A DNA stretch of 35,381 bases from Paenibacillus alginolyticus DSM 5050 = NBRC 15375 (GCF_000422905.1 NZ_AUGY01000086.1:1-35381), one strand, 5' to 3'. Shown: positions 1-7,997, counted from the first letter of the stretch. The notes: generated by a model not told the origin, from the letters alone. Made by a program: numbers and translations.

Positions 1-258
1 CCCTGGACAACGCTAAAGTTATTGCGAATCTATTTCTATGATAGCTGGTCTAACTTTGTAAATGCTGTCTTTCGCCCGCCAAGTAGAACTTCAAAGGGTC
101 GACAGAAGACGAGCAAGACAAAAGAACGGCTAAGTTCACAGCGCATCATAGTGAGAGAATAGCGGAGACACAAGAATAAAATGTAAATTAATGGTAAAAA
201 CGCGTCATTTTCTGTAGTCTTTACTTTTTTGGCTTGTACCCAGAAAAACAAAATGGTA

Positions 259-291
259 ATAAATACAATATATTTAAGTAATTGTATTTAT
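259..291. repeat. 11-bp perfect inverted repeat
   Basis: ATAAATACAAT at 259-269 is the exact reverse complement of ATTGTATTTAT at 281-291, with an 11-nt loop. It is all A/T apart from one C/G pair. It could be an AT-rich operator or a weak transcript-end hairpin; nothing beside it decides which. Confidence 0.4.
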
Positions 292-320
292 ACGTGAAGA
301 CTTACTGATCATGTCAGCTA

Positions 321-516
321 TTTTGCATCGGTAATGTATTTTCTACAACAATTCACACGCCAAAAGGCTATTTTGCATCTTGAAGTTGCATATCGTACAA
401 CATTTTGAGCACATTTGTTGCTAAATGCTTTATATTGGGCAAAATTGTTGTACATTCTGCAACATCGAAGGGAAATAGGCGAGATTTAGGCAGCAATTGT
501 TGCATTTTTTACAACA
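321..516. repeat. Degenerate intergenic hairpin repeat, four units
   Basis: Four related units of about 20 nt recur every 50-60 nt, at 331-350, 383-402, 443-464 and 495-516. Their common shape is TTGTTGCA, a 4-6 nt spacer, then TACAACA, so the better units are inverted repeats (TGTTG against CAACA). The first two are preceded by the same GCTATTTTGCATC string (at 318 and 368). There is no reading frame through the block. Confidence 0.55.
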
Positions 517-768
517 TCATTCTACCGCGTTTAGGGCTTCATTCATCCGGCAACCTCAAGTGAGCCTAAATGTAGATGATACCGATATATGACACCATTA
601 TGTAGAACAAAATTGGATGAATAAATCGACGGTCTCGGTTACTCAGCCAGGTAAATGCCTAGCGTCCGCAGCTGCTAACCACGGGGACGTGTGTTCGTTC
701 CCGCTTTGTGATAAAATAACATACGATTAGCAAAAAATCAGGACAAATAACAACAGGTTGTGATAAAT

Positions 769-1836
769 GTGGGAAATAAGCCTTATGAGAAAGATAAACC
801 GTTTGTATATGATTTGAATTGGGACGAATGGCAGAGCTGGGTGAAAGAGAACGGCGAGTCTTCTTTTCGTGCTGGGCAAATTTTCGATTGGCTTTATATT
901 AAGCGGGTATTCAGCTTCGATGAGATGTCGAACTTGCCGAAGTCGCTGCGTGACAAACTGAAGGATCAGTTTGAGTTCGTTACGCTTTCCGAAATTGCCA
1001 AGTATCAGTCGCAGGACGGTACGGTCAAGTTTTTATTTGAATTGGAAGACAAGAATGCCATTGAAACAGTTGTCATGAAGCACAACTACGGCAACAGTAT
1101 TTGCGTAACAACGCAGGTAGGGTGTCGTGTAGGTTGCACGTTCTGTGCATCTACGTTGGGCGGATTGAAGCGGGATTTGAGACCGGGCGAGATTGTGGCC
1201 CAAGTTGTTAAAGCTCAGAAATTGCTGGATGAGACAGAGGAACGCATCTCTTCGATCGTTATTATGGGTATTGGCGAGCCTTTTGAAAATTATGAAGCGA
1301 CAATGAATTTCCTTCGTGTCATGATTCACCCCAAAGGTTTGAACATCGGACAGCGCCATATCACGGTTTCGACGAGTGGTATTGTGCCAAACATTTATAA
1401 GTTCGCCGATGAGAATTTGCAAGTCAATCTGGCGATTTCTATTCATGCGCCGAATGATACGCTCAGATCCAAGCTAATGCCGGTCAATCGGAGATTTCCT
1501 TTCGTCGACTTAATCGAAGCTTGTAAGTATTACATCGCCAAAACCGGCAGACGAATTACATTTGAATATGCCCTTATGGGGGAAGTGAATGACCAGCCAG
1601 AACATGCAGAGGAACTCGCGCAAGTGCTGAAGGATATGCCCCTTAGCCACGTGAACCTGATTCCTGTGAATTTCGTGGCCGAACGGGATTTCAAACGTAC
1701 GCCTAGGGATGATATTTTCACCTTCCAACGTATTCTGGAGAAGGGCAAAATTAATGCCACCATACGTCGTGAACAAGGTAGTGACATTGCTGCTGCCTGC
1801 GGACAATTGCGCGCAAAGCATATGGAGAACAAGTAA
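769..1836 (+). CDS. rlmN: 23S rRNA/tRNA adenine C2-methyltransferase RlmN
   Basis: This radical SAM enzyme methylates C2 of A2503 in 23S rRNA and of A37 in some tRNAs, in the cytoplasm. The 4Fe-4S-binding motif CRVGCTFC (C-x3-C-x2-C) lies at about residues 119-126. The C-terminal AAACGQL carries the conserved methyl-carrier cysteine (about C344). Length, 355-358 aa, is normal for the family. An in-frame GTG at 760 would leave almost no room for a ribosome site. The GTG at 769 follows AGGTTGTGAT (755-764), a fair match to AGGAGGTGAT, so I prefer 769. It opens the conserved rlmN-prpC-prkC-rsgA-rpe block; prpC begins 15 nt after its stop. Confidence 0.95.
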   Translation: MGNKPYEKDKPFVYDLNWDEWQSWVKENGESSFRAGQIFDWLYIKRVFSFDEMSNLPKSLRDKLKDQFEFVTLSEIAKYQSQDGTVKFLFELEDKNAIETVVMKHNYGNSICVTTQVGCRVGCTFCASTLGGLKRDLRPGEIVAQVVKAQKLLDETEERISSIVIMGIGEPFENYEATMNFLRVMIHPKGLNIGQRHITVSTSGIVPNIYKFADENLQVNLAISIHAPNDTLRSKLMPVNRRFPFVDLIEACKYYIAKTGRRITFEYALMGEVNDQPEHAEELAQVLKDMPLSHVNLIPVNFVAERDFKRTPRDDIFTFQRILEKGKINATIRREQGSDIAAACGQLRAKHMENK

Positions 1837-1851
1837 TGAGGTGAAATCCGG

Positions 1852-2616
1852 ATGAAGATGGTAAGCCGTACCGATATTGGCAAAGTCCGCTTAGTGAATG
1901 AGGACCGAGCCGCCATCCATCATAATCTCAATGGCCTATCTTTGGCTATTGTGGCTGATGGTATGGGGGGACATCAAGCTGGTGATATCGCCAGCCAAAT
2001 GGCCATCGAAATGATTGCAGATCAGCTGCAATCGATCCATTGGGGAATGTCTGTTGAAGCTTGTAAGCAAGTGCTGAAGGAAGCCATTGAAAAGGCGAAT
2101 GAGAAAATTTATGAATTCGCCTCAGGACAAGAAAGTTATCATGGTATGGGCACGACGGTTGTTGCTATTATTGCTTCGCAAGAGCTTCTTATCATTGGAC
2201 ATATCGGTGACAGTCGCGCTTACAAGATCACCGGTGAATCGATCACACAACTAACGGAAGATCATTCTCTGGTGTATGAGCTTGTGAAGAACGGGCAGAT
2301 TACGATCGAAGAGGCCGACCATCACCCTAGACGTAACTGGATTACTCGTGCACTAGGCACAGAGCCGGGCGTAGAGGTAGATCTCTATGAGTACGCGTGG
2401 CGTCCGGGTGATATCGTTCTGATCTGTACGGATGGTTTAAGCGGATTGGTGGATTCCAGCGATATTCTACGAATAGTCAAATCGCATGAACGTATGGAAG
2501 ATGCAGCGGAACAGTTGATTCAAAGCGCGCTTGATGAAGGTGGAGACGATAATGTAACGGTCGTTTTACTTGCGCACGATCATGATTCGGACGAAAAAAG
2601 GGGTGATGGGAATTGA
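1852..2616 (+). CDS. prpC: PP2C-type Ser/Thr phosphatase PrpC (Stp)
   Basis: This cytosolic, metal-dependent PPM phosphatase reverses phosphorylation by the PrkC kinase encoded next door. The PPM motifs occur in order: NEDR (D18), VADGMGGHQAG (D36), GDSRAY, LTEDHS, CTDGLSG (D194) and GGDDNVTV (D232/D233), giving the full metal-binding set. At 254 aa it matches the B. subtilis protein. TGAGGTGA lies just upstream of the ATG. Its stop overlaps the start of prkC (TTGA), so the two are translationally coupled and made in fixed proportion. Confidence 0.96.
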   Translation: MKMVSRTDIGKVRLVNEDRAAIHHNLNGLSLAIVADGMGGHQAGDIASQMAIEMIADQLQSIHWGMSVEACKQVLKEAIEKANEKIYEFASGQESYHGMGTTVVAIIASQELLIIGHIGDSRAYKITGESITQLTEDHSLVYELVKNGQITIEEADHHPRRNWITRALGTEPGVEVDLYEYAWRPGDIVLICTDGLSGLVDSSDILRIVKSHERMEDAAEQLIQSALDEGGDDNVTVVLLAHDHDSDEKRGDGN

Positions 2617-4724
2617 TCGGTAGAAAGCTTGGAGGCCGCTATGAAATCTTAGATCGCATTGGCGGAGGCGGCATGGCTTTAGTCTACAAAGGGCATGATC
2701 TATTATTAAATCGTAAAGTGGCTGTGAAAGTACTGCGCTCGCAGTATGTGCACGATGAAGAATTCATTCGTCGTTTCCGTAGAGAAGCTCAAGCAGCCGC
2801 TTCCCTTTCTCATCCTAATGTCGTCAGTATTTATGACGTCGGACAAGAAGAAGACGTGCATTACATTGTGATGGAGTACATAGAAGGCACAACTTTGAAT
2901 GATTTAATCAAAGAGAGGGCACCGTTGCAGGTCGAAGATGCGGTTCACTATGCGAGTCAAATCGCAGATGCCCTCGATCACGCCCACCATAATGAAATCA
3001 TTCATCGGGATATCAAACCGCACAATATTTTGATCGGCAAAAACGGCCGTGTGAAAGTGACGGATTTTGGTATCGCGCGAGCTGCCACGTCTTCCACCAT
3101 CACACAAACCGGATCGGTTGTCGGTTCTGTGCACTATTTCTCACCGGAACATGCCAAAGGGACGAATACAGGGGAGAAATCCGATTTGTATTCCCTTGGC
3201 ATCGTGATGTATCAAATGCTGACAGCCCGGCTGCCTTTTCTCGGTGAGAGCCCGATTTCTGTGGCTTTGAAGCATTTGCAGGAAGATGTGGAAGATCCGC
3301 GTAAGGTGAACCCTCTCATTCCGCAAAGCGTGGAAAACATTATTTTGAAAGCCATGCGCAAAAAGCCAGAGGAACGCTACCAGTCTGCGAAGTTAATGAT
3401 GGCAGATCTCGATACTTGTTTGAATCCGGATCGCCGGAATGAAGCAAAGGTCGTTTTCTGGGATGCGGATGGGATGGATGAAGAGCGTACCTTAGTGATG
3501 CCTGCGATTCGAGCAGACCAACTCGGACAGTTCGAGGATGATGATGATGAGCCCGAGAAACCTGCCTGGCGGGAAGAGCCAGCTCCTTCCAAAGGGAAAG
3601 GGTGGGTTAAGCCGCTCATTTGGATTGTCGTTTTGTTAATGGTGCTCGGGGCTATGTGGTATTTGGTCGGGTACGTGAAAGGGATGTTCGCGATTGAAAC
3701 GGTCGAGGTTCCCAATGTAGCAGGAAAACCGTTAATTCAAGCTCAAGCTGAATTGACGGCGGTTAAATTGGGCTCTACCGTTGAATATGATTTGGACAGC
3801 AAGCTGGCTAAAGATATTGTCATTCGTCAAGATCCTACAGGAATGAGAATGAATGTAGGCACCAAAGTGACGCTGTATGTTAGTAAAGGTACGCCTAAAA
3901 TCAAGATGGATAATTATGCAGGGCAACCATTTAAGGATGTTAAGCTGAAGCTGCAAGCTCTAGGCATCAAGGATGAGCAGATTACGATTACACAAGAGAC
4001 GTCGGATGGTACGCCTGATATCATTTTGAAGCAATCCCCTCTGGCTGGCGAAGAGTTTGAGCTTGACAAAGCGGTCATTGCATTTACCGTAAGCAAAGCC
4101 AAAGAAACGTTCAAAATGCCGGATCTCGTCGGAATGACGGAAGCTGATGCTAAGGCCCAACTCACAAAGCTGAATCTTAAGCTCCCTGTGAATGGCATAA
4201 CCCGTGAGAAAAGCTACAAAGTCGCGAAAGGGAAGGTTGTCAAACAGTTTCCTTTTGAGAAAAACCAGGATGTATCCGTTGGCTCGGAGATTTCTTTGAT
4301 CATTAGTGACGGATTGCCGGAGGATGCCGGACAGCTTACGGTAAGTATTGCTGTGAAGCCGACGACGGAGGGCAAGGATTCCGAGTTCAAAATTGTCGTA
4401 AGTGATGCCCAGTATGAGAACTTCGAATACAAAACAGAAAAAGTATCGAAGCCTCAGAATTTGGATGTCAAAGTCATTGTTTCTCCAGATAAGAAAGCGG
4501 TCATTTTGATTAAAGAAGGAGATAACTTGGTCAACTCCATTACTCGCACATATCAAGACTACTTGGATCAAAAAAATGGAAAGACCGTATCGCCAAGTCC
4601 TTCCACGTCACCATCGCCTTCGCCTAAACAGCAGAGCAATGGACCGGCTATTCCGGTTGGCGGCACTGGAAACGGGCAAACAGGCGGCACTGGCTCTAAA
4701 CCACCTGCTGGAGGCACACCTTAA
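2613..4724 (+). CDS. prkC: PASTA-domain Ser/Thr protein kinase PrkC
   Basis: This membrane kinase senses muropeptides or lipid II and controls germination, cell-wall metabolism and stationary-phase functions in Bacillus. The N-terminal kinase has a GGGGMALVYKG loop, catalytic Lys39, HRDIKPHN (D133), DFGIARA (151-157) and a Thr/Ser-rich activation loop (159-172). One membrane span lies at about 332-354. Three PASTA repeats follow (about 364-430, 431-500, 501-570; they open with VEVPNVAGK, IKMDNYAGQ and FKMPDLVGM), then an Ig-like C-terminal module and a Ser/Pro/Gly-rich tail (about 660-703). At 703 aa it is longer than B. subtilis PrkC (about 650), mainly through the acidic juxtamembrane stretch and the tail. 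The TTG start at 2613 overlaps the prpC stop. Confidence 0.96.
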   Translation: MIGRKLGGRYEILDRIGGGGMALVYKGHDLLLNRKVAVKVLRSQYVHDEEFIRRFRREAQAAASLSHPNVVSIYDVGQEEDVHYIVMEYIEGTTLNDLIKERAPLQVEDAVHYASQIADALDHAHHNEIIHRDIKPHNILIGKNGRVKVTDFGIARAATSSTITQTGSVVGSVHYFSPEHAKGTNTGEKSDLYSLGIVMYQMLTARLPFLGESPISVALKHLQEDVEDPRKVNPLIPQSVENIILKAMRKKPEERYQSAKLMMADLDTCLNPDRRNEAKVVFWDADGMDEERTLVMPAIRADQLGQFEDDDDEPEKPAWREEPAPSKGKGWVKPLIWIVVLLMVLGAMWYLVGYVKGMFAIETVEVPNVAGKPLIQAQAELTAVKLGSTVEYDLDSKLAKDIVIRQDPTGMRMNVGTKVTLYVSKGTPKIKMDNYAGQPFKDVKLKLQALGIKDEQITITQETSDGTPDIILKQSPLAGEEFELDKAVIAFTVSKAKETFKMPDLVGMTEADAKAQLTKLNLKLPVNGITREKSYKVAKGKVVKQFPFEKNQDVSVGSEISLIISDGLPEDAGQLTVSIAVKPTTEGKDSEFKIVVSDAQYENFEYKTEKVSKPQNLDVKVIVSPDKKAVILIKEGDNLVNSITRTYQDYLDQKNGKTVSPSPSTSPSPSPKQQSNGPAIPVGGTGNGQTGGTGSKPPAGGTP

Positions 4725-5653
4725 TGCCCCAAGGATACATCGTAAAAGCGCTGAGCGGCTATTATTATGTGTTGCCCGAGGAGGCGGATCTTCGTGAAGC
4801 CAAGACGGTTACCTGCCGCGGGAGAGGCGTTTTCAAAAACAGAAACATAACTCCCCTTGTTGGAGATCGCGTTATGTACGCGGAAACGGAGAATGGGGAA
4901 GGGACTGTTACTGAAATCCTTCCCCGCACTTCGGAGCTCATACGACCTCCAATCGCCAATGTAAACGTGGTTGTACTCGTTTTTTCGGTGACAGAGCCTG
5001 TTCTTAATTTGCAGTTGTTAGATAAATTTCTGGTCCATATTGAAAATACGGGCATCGATGTTCTGCTATGTTTCACGAAAAGTGATTTATTGACAGAAGA
5101 TGACGAGGCTTCCGTTCCCAAAGACATGACGGTTGCCGAGCTCGAGCGGATTACGAAGCTCTATGAGGGAATCGGTTATACCGTCGTGAAGACGAGTTCT
5201 AAGCTGCAAGAAGGCGTGGATGCGATTCTGCATCATCTGGACGGAGCAGTCAGTGTTTTTGCTGGACAATCCGGTGTGGGTAAGTCTTCTCTGCTTAACG
5301 CCATGATAAGCGGTCTTAATCTGGAAACGAATGCCATTTCTCAGCGATTAGGCAGAGGGAAGCATACAACTCGTCATGTTGAGCTGATGCCGCTCACGAA
5401 TGGTGGCCTTGTAGCCGATACACCGGGATTCAGCCAGTTAGACTTTATGGAAGTCGAAGCGGAAGGTCTTAGCGGCTGCTTTAAGGAGTTTGCCGCGATA
5501 GCGGAGGGCTGCAGGTTCAGAGGCTGTTTGCATCTGCATGAGCCGGATTGCAAGGTTCGTGATGCGGTAGCCGAGGGGACGATTGCAGCTTCTCGCTATG
5601 ATCATTACTTGTTGTTTTTAACTGAAATCAAGGATCGGAAGAGGAGGTATTAG
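4724..5653 (+). CDS. rsgA: Small-subunit assembly GTPase RsgA (CpgA)
   Basis: This circularly permuted GTPase acts late in 30S ribosome maturation; in Bacillus it is also a PrkC phosphorylation substrate, which fits its place beside the kinase. An N-terminal OB-fold (about 1-75) precedes the permuted G motifs: G4 TKSD (118-121), then G1 GQSGVGKSS (181-189), then G3 DTPGF (from D232). A zinc site follows, with C263, C268, H270 and C276. The 309 aa length is typical. The start overlaps the prkC stop by one base (TAATG), with GGAGG at 4710-4714. Confidence 0.96.
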   Translation: MPQGYIVKALSGYYYVLPEEADLREAKTVTCRGRGVFKNRNITPLVGDRVMYAETENGEGTVTEILPRTSELIRPPIANVNVVVLVFSVTEPVLNLQLLDKFLVHIENTGIDVLLCFTKSDLLTEDDEASVPKDMTVAELERITKLYEGIGYTVVKTSSKLQEGVDAILHHLDGAVSVFAGQSGVGKSSLLNAMISGLNLETNAISQRLGRGKHTTRHVELMPLTNGGLVADTPGFSQLDFMEVEAEGLSGCFKEFAAIAEGCRFRGCLHLHEPDCKVRDAVAEGTIAASRYDHYLLFLTEIKDRKRRY

Positions 5654-5658
5654 GACGG

Positions 5659-6309
5659 ATGGTACATGTAGCACCTTCTATTTTATCAGCCAACTTCGCT
5701 AAGCTTGGGGAAGAGATTAAGGAAGCGGAGCTTGGCGGAGCGGACTGGATCCATGTGGATGTCATGGACGGCCATTTCGTGCCCAATATCACAATTGGTC
5801 CACTTGTTGTTGAAGCAATACGCCCAGTGACCAAGCTGCCTCTTGATGTTCATTTGATGATTGAGCAGCCAGATCGCTATATCCCTGATTTTGTCAAAGC
5901 GGGTGCTGATTTGATATCCGTCCATGTGGAAGCTTGTACGCATCTGCATCGGACACTTCATCTTATTAAGCAAAGCGGGGTCAAAGCGGGAGTTGTACTG
6001 AATCCTGCAACCCCGATTTCGCTCATTGAACATGTCCTTGATGAACAGCTGGATCTTGTGCTTATTATGACGGTCAATCCTGGATTCGGCGGACAAGCTT
6101 TCATTCCTGGCATGCTGAGCAAAATTCGCGCCCTTCGTGAGCAAGCAAATGCGAAGGGGCTGAACGGGCTTCATATTGAAGTAGACGGCGGTATTAACGA
6201 GGTGACAGCCCGCCAGGTGGTGGAAGCTGGAGCCGATGTGTTGGTTGCCGGAAATGCTGTGTTCGGGCAGTCCGATCGTGCGGAGGCTATCAGGCGGATA
6301 CGCGGGTAG
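5659..6309 (+). CDS. rpe: Ribulose-phosphate 3-epimerase
   Basis: This TIM-barrel enzyme interconverts ribulose-5-phosphate and xylulose-5-phosphate in the pentose phosphate pathway. Family motifs are PSILSANF near the N-terminus, HVDVMDGHFVPN (metal/catalytic Asp and His), HLMI, MTVNPGFGGQ (phosphate loop) and VDGGI (second catalytic Asp). The 216 aa length is standard. It begins 5 nt after the rsgA stop with GGAGG at 5642-5646, so it belongs to the same operon. Confidence 0.96.
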   Translation: MVHVAPSILSANFAKLGEEIKEAELGGADWIHVDVMDGHFVPNITIGPLVVEAIRPVTKLPLDVHLMIEQPDRYIPDFVKAGADLISVHVEACTHLHRTLHLIKQSGVKAGVVLNPATPISLIEHVLDEQLDLVLIMTVNPGFGGQAFIPGMLSKIRALREQANAKGLNGLHIEVDGGINEVTARQVVEAGADVLVAGNAVFGQSDRAEAIRRIRG

Positions 6310-6327
6310 AGGGGGAACGAAAGGACG

Positions 6328-6573
6328 ATGAGATTTCTCTGGTTGTTGATGTACAGTCTGCTTTGCGCAGTCCTATTAGCGTGTTTTTCAAATATACACG
6401 ATATCTCGAAGTATATATTCTCGCTTGGCGCCCTATATGTAGGGATGCGATTCTTCCGCCGGTTTGAGCAAATCGGGTTTCGTATTTGGTTCATCGTTAT
6501 TTCTGTTCTTCTTTATTTTATTTTCAGTTTAATTTATGCGCTTTACACGCAGCTGGGTATAACTGCCCCCTAG
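6328..6573 (+). CDS. Small membrane protein of unknown function
   Basis: This 81-aa protein is almost entirely hydrophobic, with spans at about 4-20, 28-42 and 52-74. Two arginines and an FRRFEQ stretch form the loop before the last span. No family is recognised. It starts 18 nt after rpe behind AAAGGA and ends just before a strong terminator, so it is the last gene of the rlmN operon. In B. subtilis this slot is occupied by thiN (thiamine pyrophosphokinase); there is no sequence resemblance. Confidence 0.75.
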   Translation: MRFLWLLMYSLLCAVLLACFSNIHDISKYIFSLGALYVGMRFFRRFEQIGFRIWFIVISVLLYFIFSLIYALYTQLGITAP

Positions 6574-6589
6574 CCGCATACATATAGTT

Positions 6590-6625
6590 ACAAGAGCAAA
6601 GTGCTCTTGTAGCTTTTTTTGTTTT
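6590..6625 (+). terminator. Intrinsic terminator of the rlmN-rpe operon
   Basis: A perfect 9-bp stem (ACAAGAGCA, loop AAG, TGCTCTTGT; 6590-6610) is followed by T7 at 6614-6620 and then GTTTT. Confidence 0.93.
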
Positions 6626-6728
6626 CTGGAAGCGAATTGATGGGAGAAAGTAAAATAGAAGGTACTTTTTCACTATCGGGGCATATACTGTTGTAACGAT
6701 GCTAAGGAGCAGTCATGCAGCCAGTGAA

Positions 6729-6886
6729 GCTTACGACATAAGTTTTCTCCGAAAACTCTAAGCCATTGCTCACGAAGTCAGTTCTCTGACGCAAAGTATA
6801 AGCTGATGCTTATTTAATCCGTTTTCTGGCGAAAACTTTAAGCTGATGCTTATGAGTCAGTTTGCTGACAAAACTCTAAGGAGGGG
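6729..6886 (+). repeat. 4 x 39-40 bp tandem hairpin leader of spoVM
   Basis: Four head-to-tail units of 39, 40, 40 and 39 bp start at 6729, 6768, 6808 and 6848. Each begins GCT(T/C)A and ends in TAAGC or TAAGG. Each carries a short hairpin in the same register: AGTTTTC/GAAAACT, GTCAG/CTGAC, GTTTTC/GAAAAC and GTCAG/CTGAC. In the last unit the terminal AAGC-type string has become AAGGAGGGG, the spoVM ribosome-binding site (6878-6886). The array is therefore part of the 5' leader. The stems differ in sequence but keep pairing. Confidence 0.8.
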
Positions 6887-6892
6887 TAGAGA

Positions 6893-6973
6893 ATGAAGTT
6901 CTACACAATCAAACTACCAAGATTTTTGGGTGGATTCGTGAAAGCCGTACTTAATACGTTTAGTAAAAACTAG
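6893..6973 (+). CDS. spoVM: Stage V sporulation protein M
   Basis: This 26-residue amphipathic helix recognises the convex forespore membrane and anchors SpoIVA, which starts spore coat assembly. The protein begins MKFYTIKLPRFLGGFVKAVL, very close to B. subtilis SpoVM, including the essential Pro at position 9. An ideal AAGGAGGGG lies 6 nt upstream. It is too short for ordinary ORF finders. It sits in the conserved position between rpe and the convergent rpmB. Expression in the mother cell is expected from family knowledge; I cannot pick out a certain SigE promoter in the repeat-filled leader. Confidence 0.97.
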   Translation: MKFYTIKLPRFLGGFVKAVLNTFSKN

Positions 6974-7005
6974 GCTAACACTTACTTACTCCATTCCCCA
7001 GAAAT

Positions 7006-7035
7006 GCAAAAAAAGCACCGATAAGGTGCTTTTTG
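7006..7035. terminator. Bidirectional terminator between spoVM and rpmB
   Basis: AAAAAGCACC (7010-7019) pairs with GGTGCTTTTT (7025-7034) around a 5-nt loop. The A-run on one side and the T-run on the other let it end both the spoVM transcript and the convergent rpmB transcript. Confidence 0.9.
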
Positions 7036-7072
7036 TCTTTCAAATAGAAAGTGTAAGTATGCGCAGCTACAA

Positions 7073-7261
7073 TTAAACGCGAGCCACTTTTCCGGATTTC
7101 AACGCACGAGTACTTACGTAAACCCGTTTTGGTTTGCCATCAACGAGGATGCGAACCTTTTGAACGTTAACTCCCCAAGTACGCTTGTTTTTATTGTTAG
7201 CGTGGGACACGTGATTTCCTGAAGAAGGACTTTTACCTGTAATGAAACATTTGCGGGACAT
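7073..7261 (-). CDS. rpmB: 50S ribosomal protein L28
   Basis: This is a 62-aa large-subunit protein with the L28 signatures KCFITGK, GNHVSHANN, KRTWGVNVQKV and STRALKSGK. Only one cysteine is present, so this is a zinc-free form that would not respond to zinc limitation. The ATG at 7261 follows GGAGGTGTC; a longer in-frame reading from 7321 has no support. It is a single gene transcribed against its neighbours, as in B. subtilis. Confidence 0.97.
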   Translation of the reverse strand: MSRKCFITGKSPSSGNHVSHANNKNKRTWGVNVQKVRILVDGKPKRVYVSTRALKSGKVARV

Positions 7262-7396
7262 GTTTGACACCTCCTTGGGCAGTATACAAAGCAGCCTGGG
7301 TGGCAAGCCTAAGCTTGACATGACAGCTTTCCATAATTTTAGACATTGTTAGGTTTGTTGCGATTCATGATATAACCAGCAAAAACACACTTAAAT

Positions 7397-7426
7397 ATAA
7401 TAGCATAGCAAAAGGAGCCTAGTCAA
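7397..7426 (-). promoter_or_regulatory. SigA-type promoter of rpmB
   Basis: On the minus strand, TTGACT (7426-7421) and TATTAT (7402-7397) are separated by 18 bp. The start codon lies about 135 nt downstream, so rpmB would have a long untranslated leader. Confidence 0.55.
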
Positions 7427-7442
7427 CGAATTACCTGCACTT

Positions 7443-7472
7443 TTGCCGTTTATTTATTCAGTATGTTATAGT
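7443..7472 (+). promoter_or_regulatory. Putative promoter of the yloU-recG operon
   Basis: TTGCCG (7443-7448) and TATAGT (7467-7472) are 18 bp apart. TACAAT (7471-7476) with an upstream TTTATT is an alternative reading. Transcription would run through the hairpin leader at 7515-7598. Confidence 0.4.
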
Positions 7473-7514
7473 ACAATGAAGATTAGCCCATATTCCAAGT
7501 ACATAAGTAATTGA

Positions 7515-7598
7515 CTGATAAAGAGTCGAATTTGCTAAAGCAAAGCAGGAAAGGGAATACTTACAAAGTTAGTCTTGCTAAAGCGAAACTTGAAGGAG
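7515..7598 (+). repeat. Two-unit hairpin leader before yloU
   Basis: Two related units lie at about 7515-7559 and 7560-7598, each with a small hairpin: TTTGC-TAAA-GCAAA in the first and TTGC-TAAA-GCGA in the second. The second unit (CTTACAAAGTTAG ... GAAACTTGAAGGAG) ends in the ribosome-binding site of yloU. It resembles the units before spoVM (GCTTAC ... GAAAACTCTAAG). Confidence 0.5.
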
Positions 7599-7608
7599 TT
7601 GTTAGATA

Positions 7609-7968
7609 ATGCCAATTGAACTCACAACTGAGTACGGAAAAGTGTTTATTACCAATGAAGTGATTTCAACACTGGCGGGATCCGCTGCGTTAGATTGTTA
7701 TGGACTTGTTGGCATGGCAACGAGAAAGCAACTGAAAGACGGGATAGCTGAACTGCTAGGACGGGACAATTTAAGCCGCGGTGTTGAAGTTCGTCGTGAA
7801 AACGGGCGACTCGAAATTGATCTTTATATTATTGTCAGCTATGGAACGAAAATATCCGTAGTCGCAGGCAATGTCCAAACGAAAGTCAAATATATTTTGA
7901 ACGACGTTGTAGGGCTTCATGTGGACGATGTGAACATTTTTGTTCAAGGCGTTCGTGTAGCCAAGTAA
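7609..7968 (+). CDS. yloU: Asp23/Gls24 family envelope-stress protein YloU
   Basis: This 119-aa protein is of the Asp23 family, whose members sit at the membrane and are linked to the cell-envelope stress response. Family features are the N-terminal GKVFITNEVISTLAG, the GLVGM segment and the closing VDDVNIFVQGVRV. There is no signal peptide or membrane span. GAAGGAG precedes the ATG. It is the first gene of the yloU-fakA-degV-recG operon, matching the B. subtilis yloU-yloV order. Confidence 0.9.
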   Translation: MPIELTTEYGKVFITNEVISTLAGSAALDCYGLVGMATRKQLKDGIAELLGRDNLSRGVEVRRENGRLEIDLYIIVSYGTKISVVAGNVQTKVKYILNDVVGLHVDDVNIFVQGVRVAK

Positions 7969-7997
7969 AAGCCCGATAACCAGGAAGGGGAATCACT

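Larger units (their letters stand above)
1..759. other. Gene-free region upstream of rlmN
   Basis: No convincing gene is seen on either strand. The only sizeable frame (minus strand, 36-251) has no ribosome-binding site and no recognisable motif. The stretch is AT-rich. It holds a perfect 11-bp inverted repeat at 259-291 and four degenerate hairpin units at 331-516, listed separately. In B. subtilis, rlmN is preceded by other genes of the same cluster (priA, def, fmt, rsmB); none of these is visible here, so the cluster is broken or rearranged just upstream of rlmN. Confidence 0.6.

Noticed and set aside
36..251. 71-codon minus-strand ORF upstream of rlmN
   Set aside because: No ribosome site, no motif, AT-rich chance frame.
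640..712. tRNA-like string (D-loop-like AGCCAGGTA, anticodon-loop-like CTGCTAA, T-loop-like GTTCGTTC in the right order)
   Set aside because: The anticodon and acceptor stems do not pair and the D-to-anticodon distance is too long. At most it is a decayed tRNA fragment.
4576..4797. 73-codon ORF across the prkC/rsgA junction
   Set aside because: It overlaps two well-supported genes in another frame and has no ribosome site of its own.
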